64,000 nt of DNA from Pogonophryne albipinna. Lineage: Eukaryota > Chordata > Actinopteri > Perciformes > Artedidraconidae. Made by a program: the position numbers and the translations under genes. Below, in pieces: positions 11,696 to 23,300 of this stretch. The notes under the pieces were generated by a model, which worked only from the letters and a program-made list of their open reading frames with translations, was not told where the DNA came from and did not search any database. Numbering within the stretch: the first letter of the stretch is position 1; every line of letters starts with the position of its first letter. The stretch spans positions 1,172,424 through 1,236,423 of the forward strand of contig CM053256.1 in NCBI GenBank assembly GCA_028583405.1, read 5' to 3'.

Positions 11696-12469
11696 GGCCC
11701 TTTCTCATTTCTCTTACTCCCCTCCTCGACTCCTATCCTCGAGACTTAGTCCCGCCCACAGGAGATGCGAGCGGAGGAGGGGAACCGAGGAGAGAGGAGG
11801 GGAAGCAGCAGGCGGTTAGAGAAATGAGAACTCCTCTCCTCTGAGCGGTCATTTTAAAGAGACGTCCATTAATGATGACAGGAGGCACAGCAGCCCTCTG
11901 TCTGATGGACAGATGTGTTCATGACCACTTATATATTTACTTTGATTCATTCACAGTGCGGTATAATGAGACGATAACAGCCTACAGATGCGGACACACA
12001 CATACACACACACACACATATATATGTATATAAATACAATTTCAGAATCAAACAGAGCACTCTCATGATAACGTACACTATCAGAGACTGGATATATCCC
12101 CCCCCCCCCTCTCTGGTCGCTACAATGAGGAAAATAAATTAAATACGATGAGAGCAGTTAATAAAATAATATCATGGGGATGCATGCAGAGCTGTCATTG
12201 GCTGAGATAAGTCCGGCCGTGCGTCACAACTCTTTGAAACATATCTATTCCCGGAAATGCATCCACGAAGGAGCCGTGGAGGACCGTGGAGGACCCATCA
12301 GTGTATCCTCGGTTATAGCTCCTCCAGAGAGCCTCCTCGACGCTCGATCCTCGAAGTGCATTTAGAGAAATGAGATGTCCTTCAACATGGCGCGCTGAAA
12401 TTCATTTCCGGGTCACTACCGGAGGACCGAGGAGTCGAGGAGGGGGATTTGATGAAATGAGAAAGGGCC
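11696..12469. mobile_element. MITE inserted in the terminal repeat of the outer transposon
   Basis: It has inverted ends GGCCCTTTCTCATTTC / GAAATGAGAAAGGGCC, and GA-rich or CT-rich arms with 'cctcctcgactcct' and its complement. It is flanked by CCT on both sides. Removing it restores the outer TIR exactly. It therefore arrived after the outer element. The open frames inside have no recognised domain. Confidence 0.88.
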
Positions 12470-12742
12470 CCTGTCTCCTAAAAATTACGTTCCCACAGAA
12501 CTAAACTGCATTCTCAATTACGTTTAGCTTGAAACGTATTTTCTCCTACGTTACATTCGTTATGAACGTTTCTCAAATACGTTTATTTTCTACATATCTT
12601 TGCCATTTATTGTCTTGCTTATAATAATGATAATAGTCATTTATAAATATCATTTTAGAGCACACATTTGAAATCAGTAGGCGAGGCTGTAATTTCTCCA
12701 GCTGTTACTCTCATGAGCGAGGCAGAAAATAATAGTTTTAAC

Positions 12743-12868
12743 ATGCCAACAAGCTGCTGTGTCGTTTATTGCTCCTCAAACATTAAAACAAATCCAGAGT
12801 TACGTGTTTCTGTACTTCCTCTAAGAAGAAAGGACAGTAACAGAAGATCTCTGTGGCTTCAGGTTTGA
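12743..12868 (+). pseudogene. THAP zinc-finger fragment
   Basis: The frame from MPTSCCVVYCSSN has the first Cys pair of a THAP domain, followed by N-P-E-L, a Leu-Pro and R-R-S-L-W-L. The order matches the first half of THAP (C-x2-4-C ... P ... W). The frame ends where the rest of the C2CH finger should be, perhaps at an intron or deletion. THAP domains are found in several DNA transposases and their domesticated derivatives. Confidence 0.55.
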
Positions 12869-15349
12869 TCGCCGTTCAAATGTCAGCGTTGGTTTCACCT
12901 AAAGTGGGCGGGGCTGTAAAGTTACGTAGATTTTACTCTCATCTATTATTCAAAACCATTCTATTTATTATAACGTAAATTACATGCCAGTGTTTTATCT
13001 TTTTATTTATTTGTTTTTATTTTAAATCGTATAATGTCGGACTTTTGTTGCCGTCTGTGAGGAAAATAAATGAGGTTTAGAGCCTCAAAATACTGAAATC
13101 TGTATTTTTTAAAATCTTTTTTTCCTTCTAATTTGTTATTATTTTCTAAATAACACACTGTTATTTACTCAACAATAACACACAATTATCCTTGTTTTTA
13201 TTTATTCGTTTAATTCTATAATCTTGGGCTTTTTAGCCGTAAATAAAGTCACCGGAAACAGACGTAGGCCTATAAGGGACATTTCGAGCGATACACACCA
13301 CAACCATGGATGTATAATAAGAGACCACAAACCCACTGAACAGATTACCCAAGATCCTCAGCTTGAAGCTCGTTGATTGGATGTTTTAGCCGCAATGCAT
13401 GTGATGTTAATGCGATATGATATCCGAAAGCATTTAAAAAAATAAATAATAATACTTTATTCCGAGTGTTCTTGCTTTTCTCTTTGAAAGTCATCACATA
13501 ACTGCATTGTAATACACGGTTCGGCTGCATTAAATATTACACATCTGCCGTAGTTCTTTATTTATAGAGCCCTGATGAGAAGACCTTTGGACAAACTGGA
13601 GAACTGCCGCCAAAACTGAATACTTGACGTGGATCATAAATATATCAACAATTAAACAAAATCTTGCATTTCTTTTCACACAATACATCTCCTTGCAGTA
13701 TCAATAGTAATTCGGCTGACTTTTATATTTAATCCAATTGGTAGATAGGTTATATTTACACCATAACGGTGCACAGCTGATAGAAAAGGACTTGTAGTTT
13801 TTAAAGATATTATTGATTTTCTTAGAATATAAGAATGTAAATACTGAGTTGAGAGAATAGTCAGGGGATTTGGGTGATGGGAGACACATCTATGGAATCA
13901 CAATTTCAATAGCTTACCATTAAATGACAGATATGCCTTTCTGTCTGTGATGTTTTACAAATCAGATATTAATGTGTAGAAGTAAAACATGAGAAATAGT
14001 ATAGCAATATCCTGTAAAATTATGTAAAAACATGAATAAAACTACACATCTTCAGATGTTATACATACATAAGTGTCCTACACTAATAATAAAAAGTTAT
14101 TATTAGTATGCTGTGTGTACCTTGTGTGCACCGCCTAGAGGTTAAAGCACGTTATTGAATTATTTTTGTTGAATAATGTTATTTTTGTTGAATAATGTTA
14201 TTTGATGAAAAAAATATTAAGAGTACATACTTTCATAGGGGGAAAGTAGAAGGTCAATGATAGAAGTATAGAATGTAAAAAAATCAAGAAGATACTGTAA
14301 GTGATCTCTACAATAAAACAGTTTAGTGCTGGATGTACAAAGATATTAATATGAGGATGTGCAAAACAGACAAACTAATTAACCTTTATTAACACATTAA
14401 AGAATACTTTAGGTTAAGGTCTTCTTTCAAATAAGAAAAAAGCTTTGGGGGTATCTATCTACAGATAAATATTAAGCCTGACAAAGTACTTAAAGTCTAA
14501 TATATTGCTTTCCTGCAATGTTAACTATGTTGAAGCACTTATTTTAACTGATATTATACACATTAATTATACTCTTATGTATGCAGATAGAATAAGAAAT
14601 GTGCAGAATATGACAGTTTAATGGTGCAGGTATACACACATATTGATAGATGTCTTGTAATGCACTGTTGCATAACTACACCGTAGTTGTGTATATGATA
14701 TGTCAATAAACCTTAGAAAATCTTGAAATCTTGAAAGGGATGTGCAAAATAGCAATTATATACAGTTTTTAATTAACTATTAGTAGAGAATAACGAGTAA
14801 TGAATATACTTTATAGAGATCTGCAGATAAATGTGTAGTCTTCTCAAGCACCAACAATCAAATATCTCTCCTGATTGTTGGCACTTGACAATCACCTTCC
14901 CTGAATTTTACTCAGGTGTAACTAAAGTCTGCTTTAAGGGTTGTTTATATTTCACATCATTAATCAGAATCTGCAAAGTAACTAAACTAAATGTAGTGGA
15001 GTAAAAATACCAGGTTAACCTCTGAATTGTAGTGGAGTAGAATTACAAAGTAACAATGAGCTGTCATGTGGGTATATATTAATGCTGCCCATTATGGGTA
15101 AGCGATTTTCACCTATTTAGTAATTACATGTTTTAAATTTGTACACATTTGTTTCCTATCGCCTAAACCTCCAGGGCTGTACACAGTTTAATACGGTCAA
15201 CTTCTAATTTTGGGAAAAACAAAAACGTCTTTTAAAACTACAATTAAGTTCATAACGAACGTAACGTGGGAGAAAATACGTTTCTAGCTACACGTAATTG
15301 AGAATGCAGTTTAGCTCTGTGGGAACGTAATTTTTAGGAGACAGGGTTG

Positions 15350-15502
15350 GCTCTGGTCCATCAGACAGCAGGTCTCCATTCAGAAACCACTTAAACTGGG
15401 CAGGAGGTCTGGAGTCAGCTGAACAGGACAGGACGATGTCTGATCCTTCTTGATGGTGTTCTTTTGTCTGAGATATTGTCAAAATAGTATTTTCTGGGCC
15501 AT
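15350..15502 (-). pseudogene. Gene A Ig domain 3, first half
   Basis: It starts after AAATTCAG with the YGPE junction and includes the first cysteine (IVLSCSADS) and the Trp of FKWFLNG. It then reads into the transposon end. See the second half at 11571-11688. Confidence 0.88.
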
Positions 15503-15821
15503 CTGAATTTAGGGGTAATACAACAGCAATAAGTTAGTATTCACAACTGCATTATTATACATACACAAGGAACTTCTATTACATAGCAAGCATGCAATGA
15601 ACAGTTTCTAAATATAGGTTCCTGATTTACAATGATTTAGTTCAGACTGTGCCGTAGTGTGCAGGGATGATATATTGGATTCAAATAGGAGGGGAAAATG
15701 TGTTTTAATATTTTATAAACCCATGGGTGAACAAAAGACAACAGAAGAAACTGACTATTATCTCTGTTTGCAGCCAGATCTTATATTGTAAATATACTGA
15801 GCATGCAGGTTAGTAACTCAC

Positions 15822-16097
15822 ATTAGATGGTGAGGGTTACTGGATCACTGGTTCCCTCACTGACAGGATTAGACACCTGACATCTGAATGGTCCCTGGTC
15901 GTAGCGCGTCACATTAAATATAGTTAAAGTGGATCCTCCATCAGTGATCTGAACTCTGTCACTTCCTGTAACCTCAGAGCTGCTGTTCAGCCAGAGGAAA
16001 GAGAGAGAGGATCCAGAGGAGGAGCAGGACAGACTGACGGAGCTGAACTCCACCAGCTCTGTGCTGCTGGAGGTTATTGTTACATTGGAGACTGGCT
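15822..16097 (-). pseudogene. Gene A Ig domain 2 with premature TAA
   Basis: A 276-bp phase-1 exon with both cysteines (VSLSCSSSG and FRCQVSN). The last full codon before the donor is TAA (15825-15823), where both matching exons of gene B have TAC (Tyr). A single base change gives the stop. Over about 110 bp in its centre the exon is almost identical to the gene B exons at 21656 and 23263. Confidence 0.88.
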
Positions 16098-16362
16098 CTG
16101 TGGGTAAAACACAAAAAAAAACGTTACTGTAGAAAATAAACACTGAAGCAGATGGGAATTATGTTAAGATGACATATTGATTATTAATGGCATTGAAAGT
16201 TTACACGTTCATTCCACCAAAAATAGGGACATTTTCTATATTTTTATTTGATGATGATGGTGCTAAAAATTAAAAGCCTTATTTCATTGTTTCCGTGATC
16301 AATCGTTACGCCAAACCTTTATTGAGCATAGAAAGAGATGCAACATGTGAAACTTCTCTCAC

Positions 16363-16668
16363 CGTATACTTCCAGTCTTGTGCTCCCTGACTGTGATGCT
16401 CCTACAGGTGGGAAAATGTTAACTGAATAATCTCCACTGTCATTTAGAACCAGGTTCCTGAGCTCCAGAGATCCAGTAGACATGAAGACGGTGATCCTGC
16501 CTTCAGTGTAGTTTTTAGCATTCCAAGTAAATATATTGTTAGCACCAAAATTCCAGTTCACCAATTGAAAAGTTGTTCCTGGAGTCAGTGTTGTGGTGAA
16601 CATCACTTTCCCTCCCACAGCTGCATTCAGAGGACCGTCTGGCAACACACCAGCTCCTTCAGTTAAAC
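16363..16668 (-). CDS. Gene A N-terminal V-like domain without cysteines
   Basis: A 306-bp phase-1 exon starting GLTEGAGVLPDG. It keeps the Trp (VNWNFG) and the L-N-D-S-G-D-Y-S-V motif but has no cysteine, like the N domain of mammalian CEACAMs. In that family this domain makes the homophilic and pathogen contacts. It is closely similar to gene B 21062-21376, with differences concentrated in the middle and end of the domain. Confidence 0.85.
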
Positions 16669-17032
16669 CTGGAGAGAGAGACATTGATCTAAAACTGCAG
16701 ACAAGATAATATCTGTTCTCTCTGAAAAATTAAAATCCAGTTCCTCTGGGTACAATAAGCCTAATGAATTTTTTCAATTTCTGTTAGAGCTTTGACATTT
16801 TTTTTAAACTGCAAACATAAACAAAACATCTGAATTAAGTTAAGGTGATCTTCAAATGACTAACCAGGTTTCACAGCAGGTTTGGGTTCTAAACCTCTTA
16901 AAGACGTTATATTCAAACAACAGGGAAACTTCTGTCAACTGAGAGAGAAACTGACTGACCAACATTTAATGGATAAACTTTGATGACCAAACACTTTTAG
17001 CTGCTGAAGAGTATTAAACGGTAAGAGCTCAC

Positions 17033-17078
17033 CTGAGAGGACTCCCAGGACGATGAAGTGTATCACAGCTACTTCCAT
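17033..17078 (-). CDS. Gene A signal peptide exon
   Basis: It encodes MEVAVIHFIVLGVLS plus one base, followed by donor GTGAGC. I chose this ATG over the one 39 bases upstream because it gives the same 46-bp coding length as the first exon of gene B and a normal short hydrophobic leader. Confidence 0.7.
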
Positions 17079-17633
17079 TTCTTTCTGTAATATCATCAAA
17101 TCATAGAACGAGATCACACTCCTTCATCTTGCCTTTCGGATTAAAGAATGCTGATTTCAATATATGAAGTTAAAATAAGGAAGTAGTGTGTCGGCGGGGT
17201 TTTCCCATTGTAATCCCTCCGTAAGGTTATTTACCTATACTGTTGATCCTTTACAGGGTAAGCAACAAACATCTTTTCAAAGGTCCTTTATAATGAATTA
17301 ATATGATGTCCAAATAACAACCATGGTGCTGTTGAATCAAACCAAATGTGTCAAACATCTAAACTGTTAGCATGTTGCCATGAAAAGGGTCAAATTAGAC
17401 AATTTCTTCACTGATCTATTGCGCAACCTGCAAGTCTATCTTTTCATGTATCCAGTCTAATGTTTTATGATCTACAAGAATATTTGACAGTAAATTAAAT
17501 TGAAATGTATTGTTTAGATTATTCTGAATTTGTTGCCACCTTTTTACATTATAATTTCACAGACTCAATATCCTCTCCAATACAAATAAACATAAAAAGC
17601 AAGCAGAAAAATCTAACATATTCATGTATTTAT

Positions 17634-18699
17634 TAATGCTGTCAAAATTATCGCGTTAACGGCGGTAATTAATTTTTTGAATTAATTGCATTAAAATATT
17701 TAACGCATTTGCAGAATGGCCCGCCCCATACATCCCACCAGTGGCAGCGCCAGGGTATGGCTGGGGTAGGCTACACCCATACCAAGAAATGGCTTAGCCC
17801 CACCATGAAAAATGATGTTAAAGTAAGCAAAATAAAGTCCGCCAACTCGCGCGGAGTAAATTGCACAGACAGTAGTTAGTAAGATTGATTTCAGAAGCCA
17901 CTTGTCTGGAAATACCGAAGACCAGAAACGGTTTTGAAAACTTTTGTCACGTAGTGATCGTCTTCTCAATAGAACATCTTTGATAATGTCTTCTGGCCAA
18001 TCAGAATCAAGATAACGGTGTGGTGTTGTTGCAGGAAGTCCCGACGGAGAATACTTTTGCTGTAGTACAGGGGTGCACTTAACTGGTACGCAGGTTATGT
18101 GCGTAATCTGAAATGCGTATCGTCACTTGTGTCACAAAGCGCATTTGCGTACCGACGTACTTGTGAAGCTTTTCCAGAAGGCGGTTAGATCACCGGACGA
18201 CAGAGTCGGTCTCCGTTAGCACAGACAGGGCTGCTGTTAACGTCGGTCTGTACAACGGAATTGTGCCAAAACTACGCCAACCGGCAGCGGAGGGAGACCC
18301 CCCCCCTTCACTGGAGAACTGCGCTAAAACAGCTGATCACAACGTTCACACTCTGTGGTCACGAAGTACTCCACTAGCCTCCCCCCCCTGTCGACTTTCC
18401 TGAAGTACTCCCCCGTTGATAGAAAACAACACGTAATGAATTAAGACCCCACGGTTTGATGATTGATAGGTGTGTGGGCTGTCTTTCATTTTGACACGCA
18501 GAAAAATGTTATAATAAACATAGATACTGTATGTTAAATGGATATATCCGCCTTCTTTCATTTATCTTTCCATTCCCACAACAATATACATACAGAAATG
18601 GCATATTTTGGACATAGTTCGAATGGTGATTAATCATGATTAATTAATTTTTAAGCTGTGATTAATCTGATTAAAAATTGTAATCGTTTGACAGCCCTA
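17634..18699. mobile_element. hAT element in the divergent A/B intergenic region
   Basis: The ends are TAATGCTGTCA and TGACAGCCCTA. The flanks are both GTATTTAT (17626-17633, 18700-18707), an 8-bp duplication. Next to the ends it has AT-rich 'cgcgttaacggcggtaatt' type subterminal repeats. About 175 bp of its left end recur inverted at 29325-29499. No intact transposase was seen. Confidence 0.9.
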
Positions 18700-19085
18700 G
18701 TATTTATTTACGCAGAAGTGTGCTTAACATCCTTTTTTTCTTTCTTTAATTTAATCAGATTCTTTTTTTTTATCTGAAAAAAAGGGATTTCTTTATTTAT
18801 TTGAATTGTGAGAAATAATTCAGAATTCTGAGAAATAAAAAGTAGTTTTTTTAAATATTAGACGGTAAAGCTTTTTGTGTTTTTACAACATGAATGTTTA
18901 AAACCAAGGCTCTTATTTTGTATGGCCAGACTACTACATGAAATGGAAATATTATACATGCCCTGTGAATTTATTATAATGATCTGTAAATGGGAACAAT
19001 ATTCACTGTAGTTTGCCATAACTGTCATGTGGAATTGCTGTTATATCATTTCATGTTTTCTTTGGTCTAACAGCACAATTGATAG

Positions 19086-19911
19086 TAGGGATGCACGATA
19101 TTGGTTTTTTGAAACCGATACCGATAACTTCCTGCTTCTCAAGACCGATACCGATAACCGATAATAATATAATATATATATTAAATGTACCTGTAGTTTT
19201 TGCACACCTGGTGGTTAAAAAAGAGACTAGTAGTGAGCAAATGACATGAGCATTACTACTATGAACAAAACAAAGCCAAGAACAGTTTTGACTCTTCAAA
19301 GTGACCATATTTATTTTCCCAAATAAAGTTCTTGCCTTTTTCAAAAGCCTCGTCGATAGGTAAAAGCCCCGGTGCCTTTGCAGCAGGCTTTGGATTCGCC
19401 ACTAGTTTAGCAGCGCAGGCGTCTTCGTACGCTTTTAACACACCATCGTAGCGATGGCGATGTTTCAGGTGACTAATCAGGTTGGAAGTATTATAGCTCG
19501 TTGCCTTTTTCCCTCCTCGTGGAACTTCTGCATTGCATTTGTTAATACAAATAGCAAGCAAACTATCTAACTCTGAAACTTTGAAATAGTCCCATACTAC
19601 CGACGACATGTTTGTTTACTGTCCTGGCTGCACACCATTTACGTCACAGCCAGGCATGAGTTAGGGAGCGCTGGATTTGTGAAAAACTCCCCTCTTCCTA
19701 AACCACTAATACCACAGTACTGGCAAAACGGGAGGAGCCGAGTGAAAAACAAGCGCCCCTCATCCCAATCCACCCACACCGCAGGATTTTTTTCTTTTTT
19801 TTAACCCAAAAAATATATTGTATATTATCGGGGCTATTAATACTTTTATCGGGTTTATCGGGATGACGTCATAATTCCTAATATCGGACCGATAATTATC
19901 GTGCACCACTA
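19086..19911 (-). mobile_element. Non-autonomous hAT element (copy 2) with BED-finger fragment
   Basis: The same family as 953-1801 in the opposite orientation. The 8-bp duplication is ATTGATAG (19078-19085, 19912-19919). The different duplication shows it inserted independently rather than being copied with its flanks. Confidence 0.92.
19259..19609 (-). pseudogene. Truncated hAT transposase, BED zinc finger (copy 2)
   Basis: It is 116 codons and nearly identical to 1286-1636, differing at about two residues (S to L in the region after SELDS, and T to K in PRGGK). The BED Cys pair and the His pair are kept. It is truncated at the same point, so both copies come from the same deletion derivative. 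Confidence 0.8.
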
Positions 19912-20339
19912 ATTGATAGATCTATATACCTATAACTTAGTTTCTTTCATGCATATTATTAGTGATAAAAAAATATGCCGTAAGTGGTTATGTACAAAGT
20001 GTTGCCTAAAGTAAATATAGGCATACGTAGGCATAGTAAAAAAAGTATGTAAATCATATGTTGTCTGATTATTAATACCACAGTAGTATTCACGTCATCA
20101 TCAGTATGGCATGCAAACATATTTACACCACTAGAGGACAATGTCTTGCAGCTTTAGGACATGTCTGAAGCTTCACTGGGTTTGAGTCATGATGCAGAAA
20201 CTTTGTACCTCAACACGAAGGTAGTTCTGCATTTACTCACTGATACGTTGAGAGCGGCAAGAGGCTCACATTTATCAGGACAGTCAGAGTTTGATGGCTG
20301 ACATTTCCTCTGCATTTGATATCTCACAGAGTTCCAACA

Positions 20340-20385
20340 ATGGATATTTTCACTTTACTATGGATAGTCTCTCTGGCTTTCACAG
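20340..20385 (+). CDS. Gene B signal peptide exon
   Basis: It encodes [15 protein letters not shown] plus one base, followed by GTAAGA. It is a short hydrophobic leader with an acidic residue at position 2. The ATG is the first after the likely 5'UTR (about 20160-20339). The phase and length equal those of gene A exon 1. Confidence 0.8.
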
Positions 20386-23300
20386 GTAAGAATCTTGGTT
20401 TTTAAAAGTGTTTCCATCTTCTGCTGTTACGTTTATGACTTCCTATACTTTATAATAATTGCTGAATTGTTAAAAAGTGTTTGGAAATGAGTTTAGTTAA
20501 TAATCAGGAGATCTACTTTTAAATTATTTTGTGACTCAAAAGCAGCATGGTTAGCGGACCAAAAGCAGGACTGATAAAAGCTAATTGCTGAAACAAAACA
20601 TGTACTTACAGTACGGCATTTTGCATGCGATTGAGGAAATATGAAGATATTTATTTTCTGACTTATACAAATAAAAAGTGAACAAAATGTATGTAAACCT
20701 AAATGTAGCTTTATTAAACATTATGTGAATCAAAATGTTGATCGATTGTTGCTTTTTCAAATAGATAGCACAATGGTATCTTGCTAATTTGATCTCATTG
20801 TAAGACTAAAAGAAAAGAAAACACTTTTTGCCTAGGAGACTTCAATATGGGAATGAAGTCTACTTGGCAAAAGTTTGATCTTTTTTAAATGCTTGAGTTT
20901 TACAAGCATCCACATTTATTGTAAATTGTTATAAACAGCTAGACATTGATGCTACTGTACAGCATTGTGGAATAAATCATTCTGTGTTTTTGTTTTGGTA
21001 TTTTATGAAGGATTTCGTCCCAGGGATTATTTTGCAGTTACCTCTCTCTGTCTCTCTCCAGGTTTAACTGAAGGAGCTGGTTTGCTGCCAGACGGTCTGA
21101 ATGCAGCTGTGGGAGGGAAAGTGATATTCACCACAACACTGACTCCAGGAACACCATTTCAAATAGTGACCTGGAATTTTGGTGCTAAAAATATATTTAC
21201 TTGGAATGCTAAAAACATCACTGCACCAGAGTATGAAGGCAGGATCATCTTCTTCATGTCTACTGGATCTCTGGAGCTCAGGAACCTGGCTCTAAATGAC
21301 AGTGGAGAATACTCAGTTAACATTATAGAACCTGCAGAATCAGCAAAGCCAGGGAAGACAATACTGGACGTATACGGTGAGAGAAGTTTCACATGTTGCA
21401 TCTCTTTCTATGCTGAATGAAGATTTTGCGTTGCGATTGAGCAAGTAAACAATGATATAGGGCTTTTAATTCTTTGCACCACCATCATCAAATGTAGAAA
21501 AAGTTGCTTTTTTTTGTGGAAGGAACGTGTATAAACTTTCAATGTGGAGCCATGAATAATCAATATCTCATTTTAAGATGATATTCACTCCCATCGGCTT
21601 CAGTGTTTATTTTCTACTGTAACTTTATAAAATATGTTTTGTGTTTCACCCACAGAGCCAGTCTCCAATGTAACAATAACCTCCAGCAGCACAGAGCTGG
21701 TGGAGTTCAACAGCTCAGTCAGTCTGTCCTGCTCCTCCTCTGGATCCTCTCTCTCTTTCCTCTGGCTGAACAGCAGCTCTGAGGTTACAGGAAGTGACAG
21801 AGTTCAGATCACTGATGGAGGATCCACTTTAACTATATTTAATGTGACCCGCTGCGACCAGGGACCATTCAGGTGTCAGGTGTCTAATCCTGTCAGTGAG
21901 GGAACCAGTGCACAAAACCTCACCATCTACTGTGAGTTACTGACCTGCATGCTCAGTATATTTACCTAACAAGATCTAAATGCAAACAGAGTTTAGATAA
22001 TTGTCAGTTTGTTTTGTAGTCTTTTTGTTCACGCATGGGATTATAAGATATTCAAACACATTTTCCCTCCTATTTGAATCCAGCACATCATCCCTGCACA
22101 CTACAGCACAGTCTGAACTAAATCATTGTAAATTAGACACTTATATTTAGAAACAGTTCATTGCATGCTTGCTATGTAATAGAAGTTCAATGTTATATGT
22201 ATAATAATGCAGTGGTGAATACTAACGTATTGCTGTTGTATTAACCCTTAATTCAGATGGCCCAGAAAATACTAGTTGGGAAATATCTCCGCCCGAAAAA
22301 CACCATCAGGAAGGATCAGACATCAGCCTGTCCTGCTCAGCTGACTCCAGACCTCCTGCCCAGTTTACGTGGTTTCTGAATGGTAGCGCGCTGTCTGCTA
22401 CTGGACCAGAGCTCAAACTGATGAACGTTCAGATAAGTCAAAGTGGAAGCTACAGCTGTCAGGCCTTCAACGACAAGACTCTGAGATATGAGACGTCTAC
22501 GCCTGCATCCATCTCTGTACTGAGTAAGTTTGAAAATACGTTTTTGTGCAAAGAAGTACCAATCAAAATGGGGTGTACCTGTGACCATAGCATCCGATGC
22601 AACTGTCTCAAATACAATGAAGGTTGTGCAAAACCTTTGTGGGAGAAAAAGAAACAAAGCGCTTCCACTTTTGAGAGTGTTGCAATATCTGCTTGTACAA
22701 AGACAACTGAGGCTGAGAATAAAAACGTATGAAGATACTTCCTGGAGAGAGCAGCAGCACAGAACAGATGTGGCGAGCAGATACAACTAATACACACAGT
22801 GCAGGACAATCATAGTTAAACACATTGATATAACAATATGGCAGAACTATTCTGTTAACAGTAAGGTCAATGTTGCTGTGGCTAATTGGACAAGATATCC
22901 TGTAAGGTCAGCCGACACCGGTAAATGTTGCACCAGGTACTTGGCTTGGTGCAACATTTTGCAACAGGATAAGATAAAAATATTTAAATATGCATAATAA
23001 TCTGGTGACCAGCTTTACTGATAATCTATGCATTGCACGAACGTTGTTAGACACATACTGGTAAAAGACCATCAGTAAAAACTGTAAAGTATAAAATAAG
23101 AATAACTGCAGGATCACAGGTAAATGAACATTCCCAGGTTTACATGTTTATGTTCAACGTCATTATTACTGACCATGGAGAATTAAACATTCAAAACACT
23201 CCACTCTACTTCTTATGCAAGAAAGCTGGTCAGTGTAACCCCCCTGTGTTTTCCACCCACAGCACGTGTTTCCAATGTAACGGTAACTTCAGAACCAACA

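Larger units (their letters stand above)
11689..15349. mobile_element. Long-TIR transposon with THAP fragment, inserted in the Ig3 exon
   Basis: The ends are perfect inverted repeats starting CAACCCTGTCTCCTAAAAAT and continuing with few differences for about 80 bp (through 'acgttcccacaga' and 'gcattctcaattacg'). A 7-bp duplication GCTCTGG flanks it (11682-11688, 15350-15356). The element is 2884 bp once the 777 bp added by the inner MITE are discounted. The interior is AT-rich and has one THAP-like fragment. I do not assign it to a superfamily. P-type elements carry THAP and make about 8-bp duplications, so they are one option. Confidence 0.85.
4653..17078 (-). pseudogene. Receptor gene A: CEACAM-like Ig receptor with YEN tail, probably inactivated
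   Basis: Coding exons on the minus strand are: 17078-17033 (signal peptide), 16668-16363 (N domain), 16097-15822 (Ig2), 15502-15350 and 11688-11571 (Ig3, split), 6010-5738 (Ig4), 5640-5383 (Ig5), 5048-4949 (TM), 4849-4779 and 4705-4653 (tail). With the Ig3 insertion ignored the lengths sum to 549 codons in one frame, all Ig exons being phase 1. This supports the splice calls. Two lesions break it: a TAA in the last codon before the Ig2 donor, and a transposon nest inside the Ig3 exon. The family is cell-surface adhesion and immune receptors resembling mammalian CEACAMs. If only the stop mattered, about 208 residues (signal, N, Ig2) could be secreted. Exons otherwise look well preserved, so the loss seems recent. 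An intact allele elsewhere in the population is possible. Confidence 0.8.

Noticed and set aside
22337..22809. Minus-strand frames over gene B exon 3
   Set aside because: They are antisense shadows of a confirmed Ig exon.
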